Positions 8,796 to 18,300 of a stretch of 64,000 nt of DNA are shown piece after piece. The notes below the pieces were generated by a model, which did no database searches, was not told the DNA's origin, and worked only from the letters and a program-made list of their open reading frames with translations. Both the position numbers and the translations under genes were made by a program. Every line of letters begins with the position of its first letter. Position 1 is the first letter of the stretch. Source of the DNA: Arthrobacter sp. SLBN-112 (GTDB lineage Bacteria > Actinomycetota > Actinomycetes > Actinomycetales > Micrococcaceae). The stretch lies in assembly GCF_030944625.1 (NCBI RefSeq), contig NZ_JAUSXY010000001.1:2294001-2358000 (forward strand), written 5' to 3'.

Positions 8796-9868
8796 CGGAC
8801 GCGCAGGCAGCCGGACCCACCGCGCCGGTGGGGGATGAGCGCATCCTCCTCGGCCTGAACACCTTCGGCGACGTTGGCGAGGCTCCGGACGGCAGCCCGC
8901 AGCCGCATGCCCGGGTACTGCGCCAACTCTTGGAACAGGCAGAGCTGGCGGACGCCGTCGGGCTCCACGCCTTTGGCGTGGGGGAGCACCACCGCAAGGA
9001 CTACGCCGTGTCCGCGCCCGAAGTCTTCCTCGCGGCGGCGGCGGCACGCACCACCCGCATCCGGCTGGGCTCCGCCGTAACGGTCCTGAGCTCGGATGAC
9101 CCCATCCGTGTCTTCCAGCGCTTTTCCACGGTGGACGCCATCTCCAACGGCCGGGCCGAAGTGATGCTCGGGCGCGGCTCGTTCGTTGAGTCTTTCCCGT
9201 TGTTCGGCCTCGACCTGGCCGACTATGAGGTCCTCTTCGAAGAGAAACTCGAGCTTTTCGACAAGGTCCGCGCACAGAAACCAGTGCACTGGGAGGGCCG
9301 CACCCGTCCGGCCCTCGCCGGCCTGAGCGTCTACCCACCGCTGGAAAACCACCTCCTGCCCACCTGGATCGGCGTGGGCGGCACCCCTGAATCCGTCCTC
9401 CGGTGCGCCCAGTACGGTTATCCCATCATCTTCGCCATCATCGGCGGCCAGCCGCGCGGCTTCCGGCCCCTCGCAGACCTCTACCGCGAGGCGATGGCCA
9501 AGTACGGCCACCCGATGCAGCAGATGGCCACGCACTCGCCCGGCCATGTGGCCGATACCGATGAGCAGGCCCGGGAAGAGCTGTTCCCGCACTGGTTGAA
9601 GCTGCGCAACAAGCTCGGTGCCGAGCGCGGCTGGGGACCGGCCGGCCGGGGCGAGTTCGATGCCCTCTGTTCGGCCGAAGGCGCCCTCTACGTCGGCTCA
9701 CCGGAAACGGTGGCGCAAAAGATCGTCCGGCTGAAGCGGAACCTGGGCGTGGACCGCTTCGACCTGAAATACAGCAACGGGCCATTGCCGCATTCGGCCA
9801 TGATGCGCTCGATCGAATTGATGGGTACGGCGGTGGCGCCCCGGGTGGCCGAGCTGCTCGCCGGCTAA
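8792..9868 (+). CDS. LLM-class flavin-dependent oxidoreductase
   Basis: This 358-residue protein has the bacterial-luciferase-like TIM-barrel pattern. It shows [20 protein letters not shown] near residues 50-70, then [42 protein letters not shown], and a C-terminal [19 protein letters not shown]. Such proteins use FMN or F420 to oxidise varied substrates, and none can be assigned here. It is coupled by GTGA overlap to hemB and lies 17 nt before hemL, so it is co-expressed with haem synthesis. A haem-linked role is an inference from position only. Confidence 0.82.
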   Translation: MTDAQAAGPTAPVGDERILLGLNTFGDVGEAPDGSPQPHARVLRQLLEQAELADAVGLHAFGVGEHHRKDYAVSAPEVFLAAAAARTTRIRLGSAVTVLSSDDPIRVFQRFSTVDAISNGRAEVMLGRGSFVESFPLFGLDLADYEVLFEEKLELFDKVRAQKPVHWEGRTRPALAGLSVYPPLENHLLPTWIGVGGTPESVLRCAQYGYPIIFAIIGGQPRGFRPLADLYREAMAKYGHPMQQMATHSPGHVADTDEQAREELFPHWLKLRNKLGAERGWGPAGRGEFDALCSAEGALYVGSPETVAQKIVRLKRNLGVDRFDLKYSNGPLPHSAMMRSIELMGTAVAPRVAELLAG

Positions 9869-9885
9869 CTGAGAGAATAGGAAAC

Positions 9886-11219
9886 ATGACTTCCAGCAAT
9901 CCTCGCAACGAGGCACTCTTCGACCGCGCCCGCCAGCTGATGCCCGGCGGCGTCAACTCGCCGGTCCGCGCCTTCGGCTCCGTGGGCGGCACACCGCGGT
10001 TCATGGTCTCTGCCAAGGGCCCCTACCTGACCGATGCCGACGGCAAGGAATACGTGGACCTGGTCTGCTCCTGGGGGCCGGCCTTGCTGGGCCACGCCCA
10101 CCCGGCCGTGCTGGATGCCGTCCACGCCGCCGTCGATCGCGGCCTGTCCTTCGGCGCGTCCACCCCGGACGAGGCAAACCTGGCCGAAATCGTGAAGGAG
10201 CGCGTGCCCGCCGTCGAACGCCTGCGGATGGTGTCCACCGGCACCGAAGCCACCATGACGGCGGTCCGGCTGGCCCGCGGCTTCACCGGCCGCAACCTCA
10301 TCATCAAATTCGCCGGCTGCTACCACGGCCACCTCGATGGGCTTCTGGCCGCTGCTGGCTCCGGCGTGGCAACCCTCGCACTGCCCGGGTCCGCCGGCGT
10401 CACGGAAGCGACCGCCGCCGAAACCCTGGTGCTGCCCTACAACGACCTCCAGGCCGTCGAGGAAGCATTCGCCGCGCACGGACAGAACATCGCCGCCGTC
10501 ATTACCGAGGCGGCGCCGGCCAACATGGGCGTGGTCACACCCCGGGCGAGGGCTTCAACCTGGGCCTGTCGCGGATCACCCGCGAGCACGGCGCGCTCCT
10601 CATCGTCGATGAGGTCCTGACCGGCTTCCGCACCGGCTATTCCGGCTACTGGGGCCTCACCGGCGGCGCCCCCGACGCCGAACAGCCCTGGACGCCGGAC
10701 CTGCTCACCTTCGGCAAGGTCATCGGCGGCGGAATGCCGACGGCGGCCCTGGGCGGCCGTGCCGACGTCATGGACTACCTCGCACCAACCGGCCCGGTGT
10801 ATCAGGCCGGGACGCTGTCCGGAAACCCGGTGGCGATGGCAGCCGGCGTAGCCACCCTGACCCACGCCACGCGGGATGTCTACTCCTTCATCGACGTCCG
10901 CTCGCTGGAACTGTCCTCCGCCGTTTCCACCGCCCTGGATGCCGCCGGGGTGGACCACTCCATCCAGTTCGCGGGGAATCTGTTCTCGGTGGCGTTCGGA
11001 ACATCCGCCCACGGCGTGCACAACTATGCCGACGCCCAGGCGCAGGAGGCGTTCCGCTACGCGCCGTTCTTCCACTCCATGCTGGAATCCGGGGTCTACC
11101 TGCCGCCGTCGGTGTTCGAGGCCTGGTTCCTCTCGGCCGCGCACGACGACGACGCCATGAACCGGATCTACGACGCCCTTCCGGCCGCTGCCAAGGCCGC
11201 CGCTGCCGCCCAAGGCTGA
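9886..11219 (+). pseudogene. hemL: Glutamate-1-semialdehyde 2,1-aminomutase, frameshifted
   Basis: HemL moves the amino group of glutamate-1-semialdehyde to give 5-aminolevulinate, using PLP. The first frame (9886 to about 10540) reads [18 protein letters not shown] through [14 protein letters not shown]. The sequence then continues correctly only in another frame: [27 protein letters not shown], the PLP-lysine segment [10 protein letters not shown], and the normal C-terminus to 11219. The break is in the run ACACCCCGGGCGAG (10537-10550), where one base is missing or two are extra. The repaired protein would have 443-444 residues, normal for the family. Because HemA feeds this enzyme and every other haem gene is intact, a sequencing error is more likely than true loss. 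AGGAAAC before ATG 9886 is a good ribosome-binding site. Confidence 0.88.
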
Positions 11220-11241
11220 GACCGCCGTCGTGCCGTAAACG

Positions 11242-11311
11242 AAAAGTCCCCGCCTCCCGGACAAATCCCCCCTGCGTGCAAGGGGGAAAAGTCCAGGAGG
11301 CGGGGATTTTC
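11242..11311. terminator. Bidirectional terminator between hemL and the ABC importer
   Basis: AAAAGTCCCCGCCTCC pairs with GGAGGCGGGGATTTT to form a long GC-rich stem with A and T tracts on both sides. A second small hairpin (CCCCCT/AGGGGG) lies in the loop. It separates the convergent hemL and ABC ATPase genes and can serve both. Confidence 0.8.
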
Positions 11312-11332
11312 GGTCGGTGCCTGCCTATCGGC

Positions 11333-12070
11333 CTAGAGGACGTCGGCGAGGAAGCCCTTAAGCCGGTCTGTCCTGGGCTCGGTAAAGAGCTGCTCGGGCG
11401 GCCCGGACTCCACCACCACGCCGGCGTCCATGAACGTCACGGCGTCGGAGACATTCCGGGAGAAACCCATCTCGTGGGTGACAACCACCATGGTCATGCC
11501 GCCCTTGGCGAGGTCCGCCATCAGCGCCAGCACGCCTTTGACCAGCTCAGGGTCAAGAGCGGACGTCGCTTCGTCGAAGAACATCACCTCCGGCTTCATG
11601 GCCAGCGCGCGGGCGATGGCGACGCGCTGCTGCTGGCCGCCCGAAAGGTTGGCGGGGCGGGCATCAGCCTTGTGCTTCAACCCCACAAGGTCCAACTGTT
11701 CCAGGGCTTCGGCCTGCGCTTGCTCCTTGGAGAGCTTGCGCAGTTTCCGCAAGGCGAGGGAGACGTTCTCCGCCACCGTCTTATGCGGGAACAGGTTGAA
11801 CTGCTGGAAGACCATGCCGATCCGGCGCCGGAGTTCATCCGGGTTGTCCTTCAGGACCGAACGGCCGTCCAGCAGGATGTCGCCCTGGTCCGGCTCGATC
11901 AGCCGGTTCATGACCCGCAACAGGGTGGACTTGCCCGACCCGGAGGGGCCAATGACGGAGGCCGTGGTGCCCTGGGGAACGTGCAGGTCGATGCCCCGCA
12001 GCACGTGGTTGCTTCCGAAGGAAAGGTGGATGTTCTTCGCGCTCAGTGTTCCGGACGTGAACTCGCTCAT
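11333..12070 (-). CDS. Polar amino acid ABC transporter, ATP-binding protein
   Basis: The 245-residue ATPase powers uptake of a polar amino acid. It has Walker [14 protein letters not shown]-loop region [11 protein letters not shown], signature [15 protein letters not shown], Walker [15 protein letters not shown] and the switch His in [11 protein letters not shown]. The glutamine/GlnQ-type spacing supports the PAAT family. The ATG overlaps the permease stop (ATGA), and binding protein, permease and ATPase follow each other in that order on the minus strand. Confidence 0.92.
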   Translation of the reverse strand: MSEFTSGTLSAKNIHLSFGSNHVLRGIDLHVPQGTTASVIGPSGSGKSTLLRVMNRLIEPDQGDILLDGRSVLKDNPDELRRRIGMVFQQFNLFPHKTVAENVSLALRKLRKLSKEQAQAEALEQLDLVGLKHKADARPANLSGGQQQRVAIARALAMKPEVMFFDEATSALDPELVKGVLALMADLAKGGMTMVVVTHEMGFSRNVSDAVTFMDAGVVVESGPPEQLFTEPRTDRLKGFLADVL

Positions 12071-12831
12071 GCCTGGGCTCCCTTCCCGACGACAGCTGCT
12101 GCGTCATCCGGTTCTTTCTTTTCCGGCCTGCCGGTGCGGAGGCGCCGGTCGATCCAGTTCACGAAGTGTGTCAATGGAACGGTTAGCACCAGGTAGAACG
12201 CTGCAGCCGCCACGTAAGGCGAGAGGTTGCCGCTGGTTGACGCCGCGTCCTTGCCGATCTGGAAGATCTCCCGTTCGCTGGCCAGCAGCCCGAGCATGAA
12301 GACCAAGGAGGATTCCTTGATCAGGGCGATGAACTGGTTGACCAGCGCGGGAAGCACCCGCCGGACGCCCTGGGGCACGACCACCAGGCGCATGGCCGGA
12401 CCGTAGCCGAACCCCAGGGCCCGGGTAGCTTCGAGCTGGCCCTTGTCCACGCTCTGGATGCCTGAGCGGAAGATCTCGCCGATGTAGGCGGCGGACATCA
12501 GGGACAGCGCGGCGATTGCCATCGGGTACGGGCTGGTGGAGCCCGTCATTTGCCGGACGATCGGCCCGAACCCCAGCCCGATCACCAGGATGGTGAGGAT
12601 CGGCGGCAACCCGCGGAGCACGTCCGTGTAGATTCGCGCGACCCAGCGGGCCCCGGCGTTCCGGGAAATCCCCATCAGGGCAAGCAGCATGCCAAGCACT
12701 GTTCCGATGACGCCGGACGAGACGGCCAAAACGAGCGTATTCGGAAGCCCGACGGCGAACATTTTGGGCAGGACGGCGCCGATGGCATTCCAGTCAAGGA
12801 AGGTATCGGAGAGTAGTTTGAGGATGTCCAT
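12067..12831 (-). CDS. Polar amino acid ABC transporter, permease
   Basis: The 254-residue membrane protein has about five hydrophobic helices. It carries the HisM/GlnP-type coupling (EAA) loop, [21 protein letters not shown]. The N-terminus places a helix after [16 protein letters not shown], and [13 protein letters not shown] is the usual first-helix motif of this family. The C-terminal tail after [10 protein letters not shown] is charged and cytoplasmic. It starts 12 nt after the binding-protein stop, and its own stop overlaps the ATPase start. Confidence 0.9.
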   Translation of the reverse strand: MDILKLLSDTFLDWNAIGAVLPKMFAVGLPNTLVLAVSSGVIGTVLGMLLALMGISRNAGARWVARIYTDVLRGLPPILTILVIGLGFGPIVRQMTGSTSPYPMAIAALSLMSAAYIGEIFRSGIQSVDKGQLEATRALGFGYGPAMRLVVVPQGVRRVLPALVNQFIALIKESSLVFMLGLLASEREIFQIGKDAASTSGNLSPYVAAAAFYLVLTVPLTHFVNWIDRRLRTGRPEKKEPDDAAAVVGKGAQA

Positions 12832-12843
12832 GGAACGCCCGGG

Positions 12844-13794
12844 CTACTTCGCGGGAACCTGGACGGCTTTGCTGCCCGGCTTCCAGCCCTGCGGGGTCTG
12901 CTCGGCGGCCGTGGGGCGGTCGGTGTACCACTGGGCCGTGAGCTTGGTCCAGGTGCCGTCAGCAATGACGGCGTCGAGGCCTGCGTTGAGGGCGTCAATC
13001 AGTGGCTTGTTGTCCTTGTTCACTGCGTATGCGGTGAAGTTCTGGGTGTTGACCACCTTCTCGGCGATCTTGGTGTTGTCGCCGTCCTTGACCTGTCCGG
13101 TGGCCTGCTGTGAAGGGGCAACCCAGGCGTCGACCTGGCCGGACTTTACGTTGGCGTAAACGGTGTTGTAATCCGGGAACCGTACCGGCTCGAGGCCCAG
13201 GGTGTTCGTGACGTAGTCGTCCTGCACGGTGCCCTGTACCACGCCGATGCGCACGCCGTCCTTGAGGTCGGCGAAGCCGTTGACCTTGGAGCCGTCCTTG
13301 GTGACGACAGCCATGTAGCCGAAGTCGTAGCCGTTGGTGAAGCCGACCGTCTCACGGCGCTTGTCCGTGGTGGAAATCGAGGATGATCCGACGTCGAACT
13401 GCTTGTTGGCCACCTGGGACAGCAGGGCCGAGAAATCGGTGGAGGCGAACTCAACCTTCAGGCCCAGCTTGTCGCCGATGGCGCGCAGCAGTTCGTTGTC
13501 GTAGCCGGTGAACTTGCCGGAAGGATCAATGAAGATGTTGGGCGGGGCATCGGAGAGTGTGCCGACGCGCAGTGTGCCCTCGGTGATGAGGCCGAGCTTG
13601 GTCTTGTCGATCTTGTCGATCGGGGTAACGTCCGCAGTGGTGTACTTGTCCAGCGTCTGCTGGTCGCTGCCCTTCAGGGCGTCGGTGGGGGTGCCGCTCG
13701 GCTGGGAAGAGCCGCCGCCGCACGCCGCGAGGGAAACCGCAAGGGCGAGGGCAACAGGAGCGGTTGTGAGCCACTTCATCGCTTTGATTTTCAT
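12844..13794 (-). CDS. Amino acid ABC transporter, substrate-binding lipoprotein
   Basis: From ATG 13794 the protein opens MKIKAMKWLTTAPVALALAV and has the lipobox LAAC, so it is probably exported and lipid-anchored. The body is a type-2 periplasmic-binding-protein fold of the SBP_bac_3 family: TEGTLRVGTLSDAPPNIF, GYDNELLRAIGDKLGLKVEF, FDVGSSSISTTDKRRETVGF and GVVQGTVQDDYV. I preferred 13794 over an in-frame ATG at 13857 because the 21 extra residues would sit before the signal peptide. Substrate cannot be read from sequence. The GlnQ-type ATPase points to a polar amino acid. Confidence 0.9.
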   Translation of the reverse strand: MKIKAMKWLTTAPVALALAVSLAACGGGSSQPSGTPTDALKGSDQQTLDKYTTADVTPIDKIDKTKLGLITEGTLRVGTLSDAPPNIFIDPSGKFTGYDNELLRAIGDKLGLKVEFASTDFSALLSQVANKQFDVGSSSISTTDKRRETVGFTNGYDFGYMAVVTKDGSKVNGFADLKDGVRIGVVQGTVQDDYVTNTLGLEPVRFPDYNTVYANVKSGQVDAWVAPSQQATGQVKDGDNTKIAEKVVNTQNFTAYAVNKDNKPLIDALNAGLDAVIADGTWTKLTAQWYTDRPTAAEQTPQGWKPGSKAVQVPAK

Positions 13795-14122
13795 CAGGTT
13801 GTCACTTTCATTGAGTCCTAAGTCGACCGGGCAGGGCTGCGCTGTGGCGTCTGGCACCTGCTCCCGGCGCTGGTCCAGCCGGGCTGGACGGGCGGTGACC
13901 GCAAAACTTTATTGTCTCACCAGCGCGAATATCGGCTGTGAGCTGAAGAAAGTGCCGTTCTGGGAGCTGTTGGCCGAATAATGGTCAGTGATTTGACGAT
14001 GTCTGGGGTGATCCGAAGCGCTTGGGAGTCGCGATATCGAATGATCCGCCAACCTGAGGGGGGACTTTCATTAAGTAACGTGACTGTGACATGCCTCCCA
14101 ATCCGGCATGCGTAAAGGAACC
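13795..14122. promoter_or_regulatory. 328-bp intergenic region upstream of the amino acid importer
   Basis: No convincing gene is present. On the minus strand TAAAGT (13906-13911) is the best -10 for the importer, giving a leader of about 105 nt. A hairpin GTCCAGC-CGG-GCTGGAC (13873-13889) lies inside that leader. A second dyad, CATGCC-N9-GGCATG (14090-14110), is just beyond the exonuclease stop. The region is AT-richer than its surroundings. I found no known riboswitch core. Confidence 0.35.
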
Positions 14123-14833
14123 CTAGAAGCCTCCCGCGGTGGCGTCCTGTGGCGGCAGTACCGGCCAGTCTCCCTCGATCACGGCCGCGGGCTTGGTTTT
14201 CCGGAGGTAGTCCTGGAAGTCGGCGGCCTGGGCCGTGGCCCATTCGATCTGCAGCTGGTGCAGGTTGCCCGCCGGCATCTGCAGTTTGGGGAACTTCCCG
14301 GCCATCGCATCGAGGACACGCAGGGTGGCGAGAGCATCGGCGGCGGAGGTGTGCGCATTGTCCAGGTTCACGCCGTATTCCTCGCAGAGGGCCGTGAGCG
14401 TGCGCTTGCCCTTGCGGTACCTGTCCACCTGCTTGTTCATGATGTACGGGTCCAAGATCGGGAAGCGGTGGAGCTGCGGCACCCCGTAGCGTGCCGATTC
14501 GGCTGCGAGGACGGTGAAGTCGTAGCTGGCGTTGAAGGCGATGACCGGGATTTCGGAGTCGAACAGTTCCTGCAGGACGGCGGCGACCTCCCGCGTTACC
14601 TCGTGGGCAGGCCTGCCGTCGCGCCGGGCCTGCTCGGTGGTGACGCCGTGGATATCACTGGCCTCCGTGGGAATTTCCACGCCCGGGTCCGCCAGCCACT
14701 CGTGCTCCTTGATGACCCCGCCTTCATGGTCCACCACGGTGATTGACGCCGTGACAATCCTGGCCGCACGCGAATTGCGGCCGGTGGTTTCGAGGTCAAA
14801 TGCTGCGCGGGGGAGGGTATGCCAGGAGCTCAT
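14123..14833 (-). CDS. DEDDh 3'-5' exonuclease (DNA polymerase III epsilon-like)
   Basis: The 236-residue protein has the DEDD catalytic set: FDLETTG near residue 13 (Exo I), FNASYDFTVL (Exo II) and HTSAADALATLRVL (Exo III, DEDDh type). HGVTTEQAR is also typical. This stand-alone epsilon-like exonuclease could act in proofreading, repair or RNA degradation; the sequence does not decide. It lies divergent from the alkyltransferase-like and adnAB genes, next to DNA-repair functions. TAGCGT stands exactly 6 nt before the ATG, so translation is probably leaderless. Confidence 0.87.
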   Translation of the reverse strand: MSSWHTLPRAAFDLETTGRNSRAARIVTASITVVDHEGGVIKEHEWLADPGVEIPTEASDIHGVTTEQARRDGRPAHEVTREVAAVLQELFDSEIPVIAFNASYDFTVLAAESARYGVPQLHRFPILDPYIMNKQVDRYRKGKRTLTALCEEYGVNLDNAHTSAADALATLRVLDAMAGKFPKLQMPAGNLHQLQIEWATAQAADFQDYLRKTKPAAVIEGDWPVLPPQDATAGGF

Positions 14834-14839
14834 GGTTCA

Positions 14840-14845
14840 ACGCTA
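14840..14845 (-). promoter_or_regulatory. -10 element of the exonuclease gene (leaderless)
   Basis: TAGCGT on the minus strand is separated by 6 nt from the ATG at 14833, placing the transcript start at the start codon. No clear -35 is seen. Confidence 0.5.
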
Positions 14846-14884
14846 AGGGGACCCGCCGACAATTTAGGGGAACGCCACTGCGGC

Positions 14885-14890
14885 TACATT
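14885..14890 (+). promoter_or_regulatory. -10 element of the atl-adnA-adnB operon (leaderless)
   Basis: TACATT is followed by 6 nt and then ATG 14897. There is no ribosome-binding site before this ATG, which fits a leaderless message. Confidence 0.5.
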
Positions 14891-14896
14891 GGATCA

Positions 14897-15313
14897 ATGC
14901 GGAATGAGTACGTCCAGGCGGTCCTTGCCGTCGTCAGGCTGGTCTCTCCGGGATCCGCAGTGTCGTACGGGGACATCGCCGAGCTCCTGGGCTCCGGCGG
15001 CCCCCGGCAGGTGGGGGCGGTGATGAGCCACTACGGAAGCAGTGTGCCGTGGTGGCGTGTCCTGAAAGCAAGCGGGCATGCCCCCGAAGGCCATGAAGCC
15101 GAGGCCTTGTACCGCTACCTCGAAGAGGGTACGCCGCTCCGGGGAGACCATGCCGCGTACCTGCGGACAGGGGAAGGCAGGTGGCGGGTGGATTTGACCG
15201 CAGCACGCTGGGCCCCCACCGACGATGATTTCGACCGTATCGATGCCGCCGCCGCGGAGCTGGAGCGCCGGCTCCACAGTTTGTCGGTGCCTGATGATGG
15301 AATGACTTTGTGA
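14897..15313 (+). CDS. Alkyltransferase-like protein (Atl, MGMT DNA-binding domain)
   Basis: The 138-residue protein matches the DNA-binding domain of O6-alkylguanine-DNA alkyltransferase: VSYGDIAELLGSGGPRQVG, VMSHYGSSVPWWRVLKASG. The reactive PCHRV motif is replaced by VPWWRV, so the alkyl-acceptor Cys is Trp. That is the hallmark of Atl proteins, which bind O6-alkylguanine and hand it to nucleotide excision repair without removing the alkyl group. I chose ATG 14897 from homology to the family start and from the TACATT promoter 6 nt upstream. The stop overlaps the adnA GTG, and the same neighbour is known beside adnA in mycobacteria. Confidence 0.87.
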   Translation: MRNEYVQAVLAVVRLVSPGSAVSYGDIAELLGSGGPRQVGAVMSHYGSSVPWWRVLKASGHAPEGHEAEALYRYLEEGTPLRGDHAAYLRTGEGRWRVDLTAARWAPTDDDFDRIDAAAAELERRLHSLSVPDDGMTL

Positions 15314-18300
15314 CAGTAGCAATCCCTTTGAATGGCCCCTTGGCCCCACGGCAAGAGCCGGAGGACGGCCTGGAGGCCGCATTCCGCGGTGCCCCTGCCA
15401 TTCGGCTGCTTCCGCCGCGCCAGGTGCATGCGGAGGCAATCCAGCTGACGCCGGACCAGCAGGCAGCGGTGGATGTTACCCAGGGCTCCGGGCCCGTGCT
15501 CGTACCGGGCGCACCAGGCACAGGAAAGACCACCGTCCTGGTCGAGGCCGCAGTCCAACGGGTCTTCCGTGACGGGGTGGATCCGGAGCGCATGCTGATC
15601 CTGGCGCCCACCCGTCTTGCCGCAGACTTCCTGAGGGACCGCTTCACCGCGCGTTTGGACCGGAGCCTCAGCACCACTCCAGCCAGGACATGGGCATCGT
15701 ATGCATTCGACCTCATCTGGCGGGCCAAGGCCGAGGGCGTCATCCAGCTCTCAAGGCCACCCCGCTTGTTGTCGGGTCCGGAGCAGGACCTGATCATCAA
15801 GGAACTCCTGGAAGGACACAGGATCCCCGGGCTGGAACTGCCGTGGCCGGCCGATCTGGATGGTGCACTGGAGACCCGCGGCTTCCGCCATGAGGTGCGG
15901 CAGCTCTTTGACCGCGTCATTGAATCCGGCCGCACGGCCGAGGACCTCTCGCAGTTGGCTGACCAGTGCGGCCGTCCGGACTGGAAAGCAGCAGCCGCCC
16001 TCTACGCCGAGTACCGGGACGTCCTGGACCTGAGGATGCCCGAAGCTTTCGATCCCGCCGGGATCATCACGGCCGCCCGCCAGATCTTCCAGGACGCGCC
16101 CGATTTCCTCGAGGCCGAGCGCGACCGCCTGCAGGTTGTGCTGGTGGACGATATCCAGGAGGCCAATCCGGCCATCTTCGAGCTGCTGGCCGATATCGCG
16201 GCCGGCAGCGACTGCTACGTGACCTCCTCCCCGGACACCGTAGTCCAGGGATTCCGCGGCGCCAGGCCGGATCTCGTGGCTGAACTGCCCCGGCTGCTGG
16301 CGGCACAGGCGCCTGTCCTTGAACGTCCGCTCCGCTACGCCCACGGTCTTGCCCCGGCGGTGGCCGAGTCATGGCTGAATGTTGCCGGCCGCATTTCCCA
16401 GCGGGCCGGCGGCCAGTTGGCGCGGCGCCTCGAGCGGCCCAACCGGTCGGCCCGGGAGGACGCGCCAGGGCTGGCCGAGAACGACGTCGGGCCCGGCCGG
16501 GTCGAGGCACACTTGGTCCCCACGCCCGTCCATGAACTGCGTTATGTTGCACAGCGAATCCTGGACCAGCACATCAAACACAACCGCGGCCTCGGGGACA
16601 TGGCGGTGATCGTTCGCAATGGCGGCCAGGTCAGCGAGCTGCAACGATACTTGTCCGGGCAGGGCATCCCGGTCCGGGTTCCCGTGGCTGAATCGGCGGT
16701 CCGGGACGAGGTAGCGGTGCGGCCGCTCCTGGACGCCTTCGCCATTGCCTTGGATCCGGCCCTGCTGACGCCGGAAGCCGCGGTGTCCCTCCTGACGTCC
16801 CGCATCGGGGGAGCCACGTCCATCGAGCTGCGGCGGCTCCGGCAATCGCTGCGCCGGGAGGAGCTCCTGGGTGGCGGCGGGCGCGCCAGCGACGTGCTCC
16901 TGGTCGAGGCACTGCTCGAGCCGGGCGCGCTGGGTGCCCTGGGCATTGAAGGACGGGCAGCGCGGCGCACGGCCCGGATGATCCAGGCGGGCCGGGAGGC
17001 AGCCGCACTTCCCGGCGCCAACGCGGAATCCGTGTTGTGGGCTCTGTGGAATTCCACCGGCCTTGCCTCAGCATGGACTGCAATTGCCTTGTCCGGCGGT
17101 CCGCACGGGGCCCGGGCCGACCGCGACCTTGATGCGATGATGGCCCTCTTCCATACCGCCGAACGCTACGTGGACCAGATGCCCGGTGCGGGTCCTGAGC
17201 AGTTCCTGGAATACCTCCTGAACCAGGAGCTCCCCATGGACACCCTCGCGGCCCGCGCCCAGCTGGATGACGCTGTTGAACTGATGACGCCGGCCAGCGC
17301 CGCAGGCCGCGAATGGCCCGTCGTTATCATCGCCGGCTTGCAGGAGGGGGTGTGGCCCAACACCAGGCTCCGCGGCGAACTGCTCGGCAGCACCCTGTAC
17401 GCCGACGCCGTAGAGCATGGGCCGGAGTATGCGCTCCAGCGCGACCCGTTGAGCCGGTTGCGGGATATCCGCTACGACGAACTGCGCAGCTTCTCCACGG
17501 CGGTATCCCGGGCACGCGAACTCCTGGTGTGCACCGCCGTCTCATCGGAAGACGACCAACCATCATCCTTCCTGGACTTCGTCGCACCCCTGGAACCCGG
17601 ACAGGAGGGTCGCGTTTTCACCCAGGTTGAACGGCCGATGACCCTGCGCGCCCTGGTCGCCGAACTTCGCCAACATGCCCAATCCGATGCGGCCGATCCC
17701 GCCCACAGGGAAGAGGCTGCCAAGGTGCTGGCACATCTTGCCGCGGCGGAGCCGGCGGTCGCCGGTGCCCACCCGGACAGCTGGTGGGGGCTGGCCCCGC
17801 TCACTTCCTCCGAAGCGGTGGTTCCGCCGGGGGCAACCGTGTTTGTGTCCCCGTCCAAGGTGGAGACCGTGCAGAAGTCGCCCTTGGACTGGTTCGTCCA
17901 GGCGGCAGGCGGGGAGGCAGCCACCGACTTCGCCCGCAGCCTTGGCACCCTCGTGCACGCCATTGCCCAGGACATGCCGGACGCGTCCGGCTCGGAGTAC
18001 CTGGCAGAGCTGGTGCGGCGCTGGCCGGCGCTCGGGATGAAGGACAACTGGGAAGGCAGGCTGGATTTCCAGCGTGCCGAGTCCATGGTGCGGAAGTTGG
18101 CTCAATACGTGTTGACCATGAGGGCTGAAGGCCGCAGCCTGCTGGGCGTGGAAAAGGACTTTGACGTTGCGCTCGGGGAAGTGGTGGTGGACGCCGCCGC
18201 GCCGCGTGATGCGGTACTCCGCGGGCAGGTGGACCGGCTGGAGGTCGACGACGGGGGACGCCTGGTGGTGGTGGACCTCAAGACCGGAAAACGGCAGCCC

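Noticed and set aside
8085..9338. Minus-strand open frame of 417 codons over hemB and the LLM gene
   Set aside because: It lies antisense to two clear genes that share an overlapping start/stop. Composition is typical of a shadow frame.
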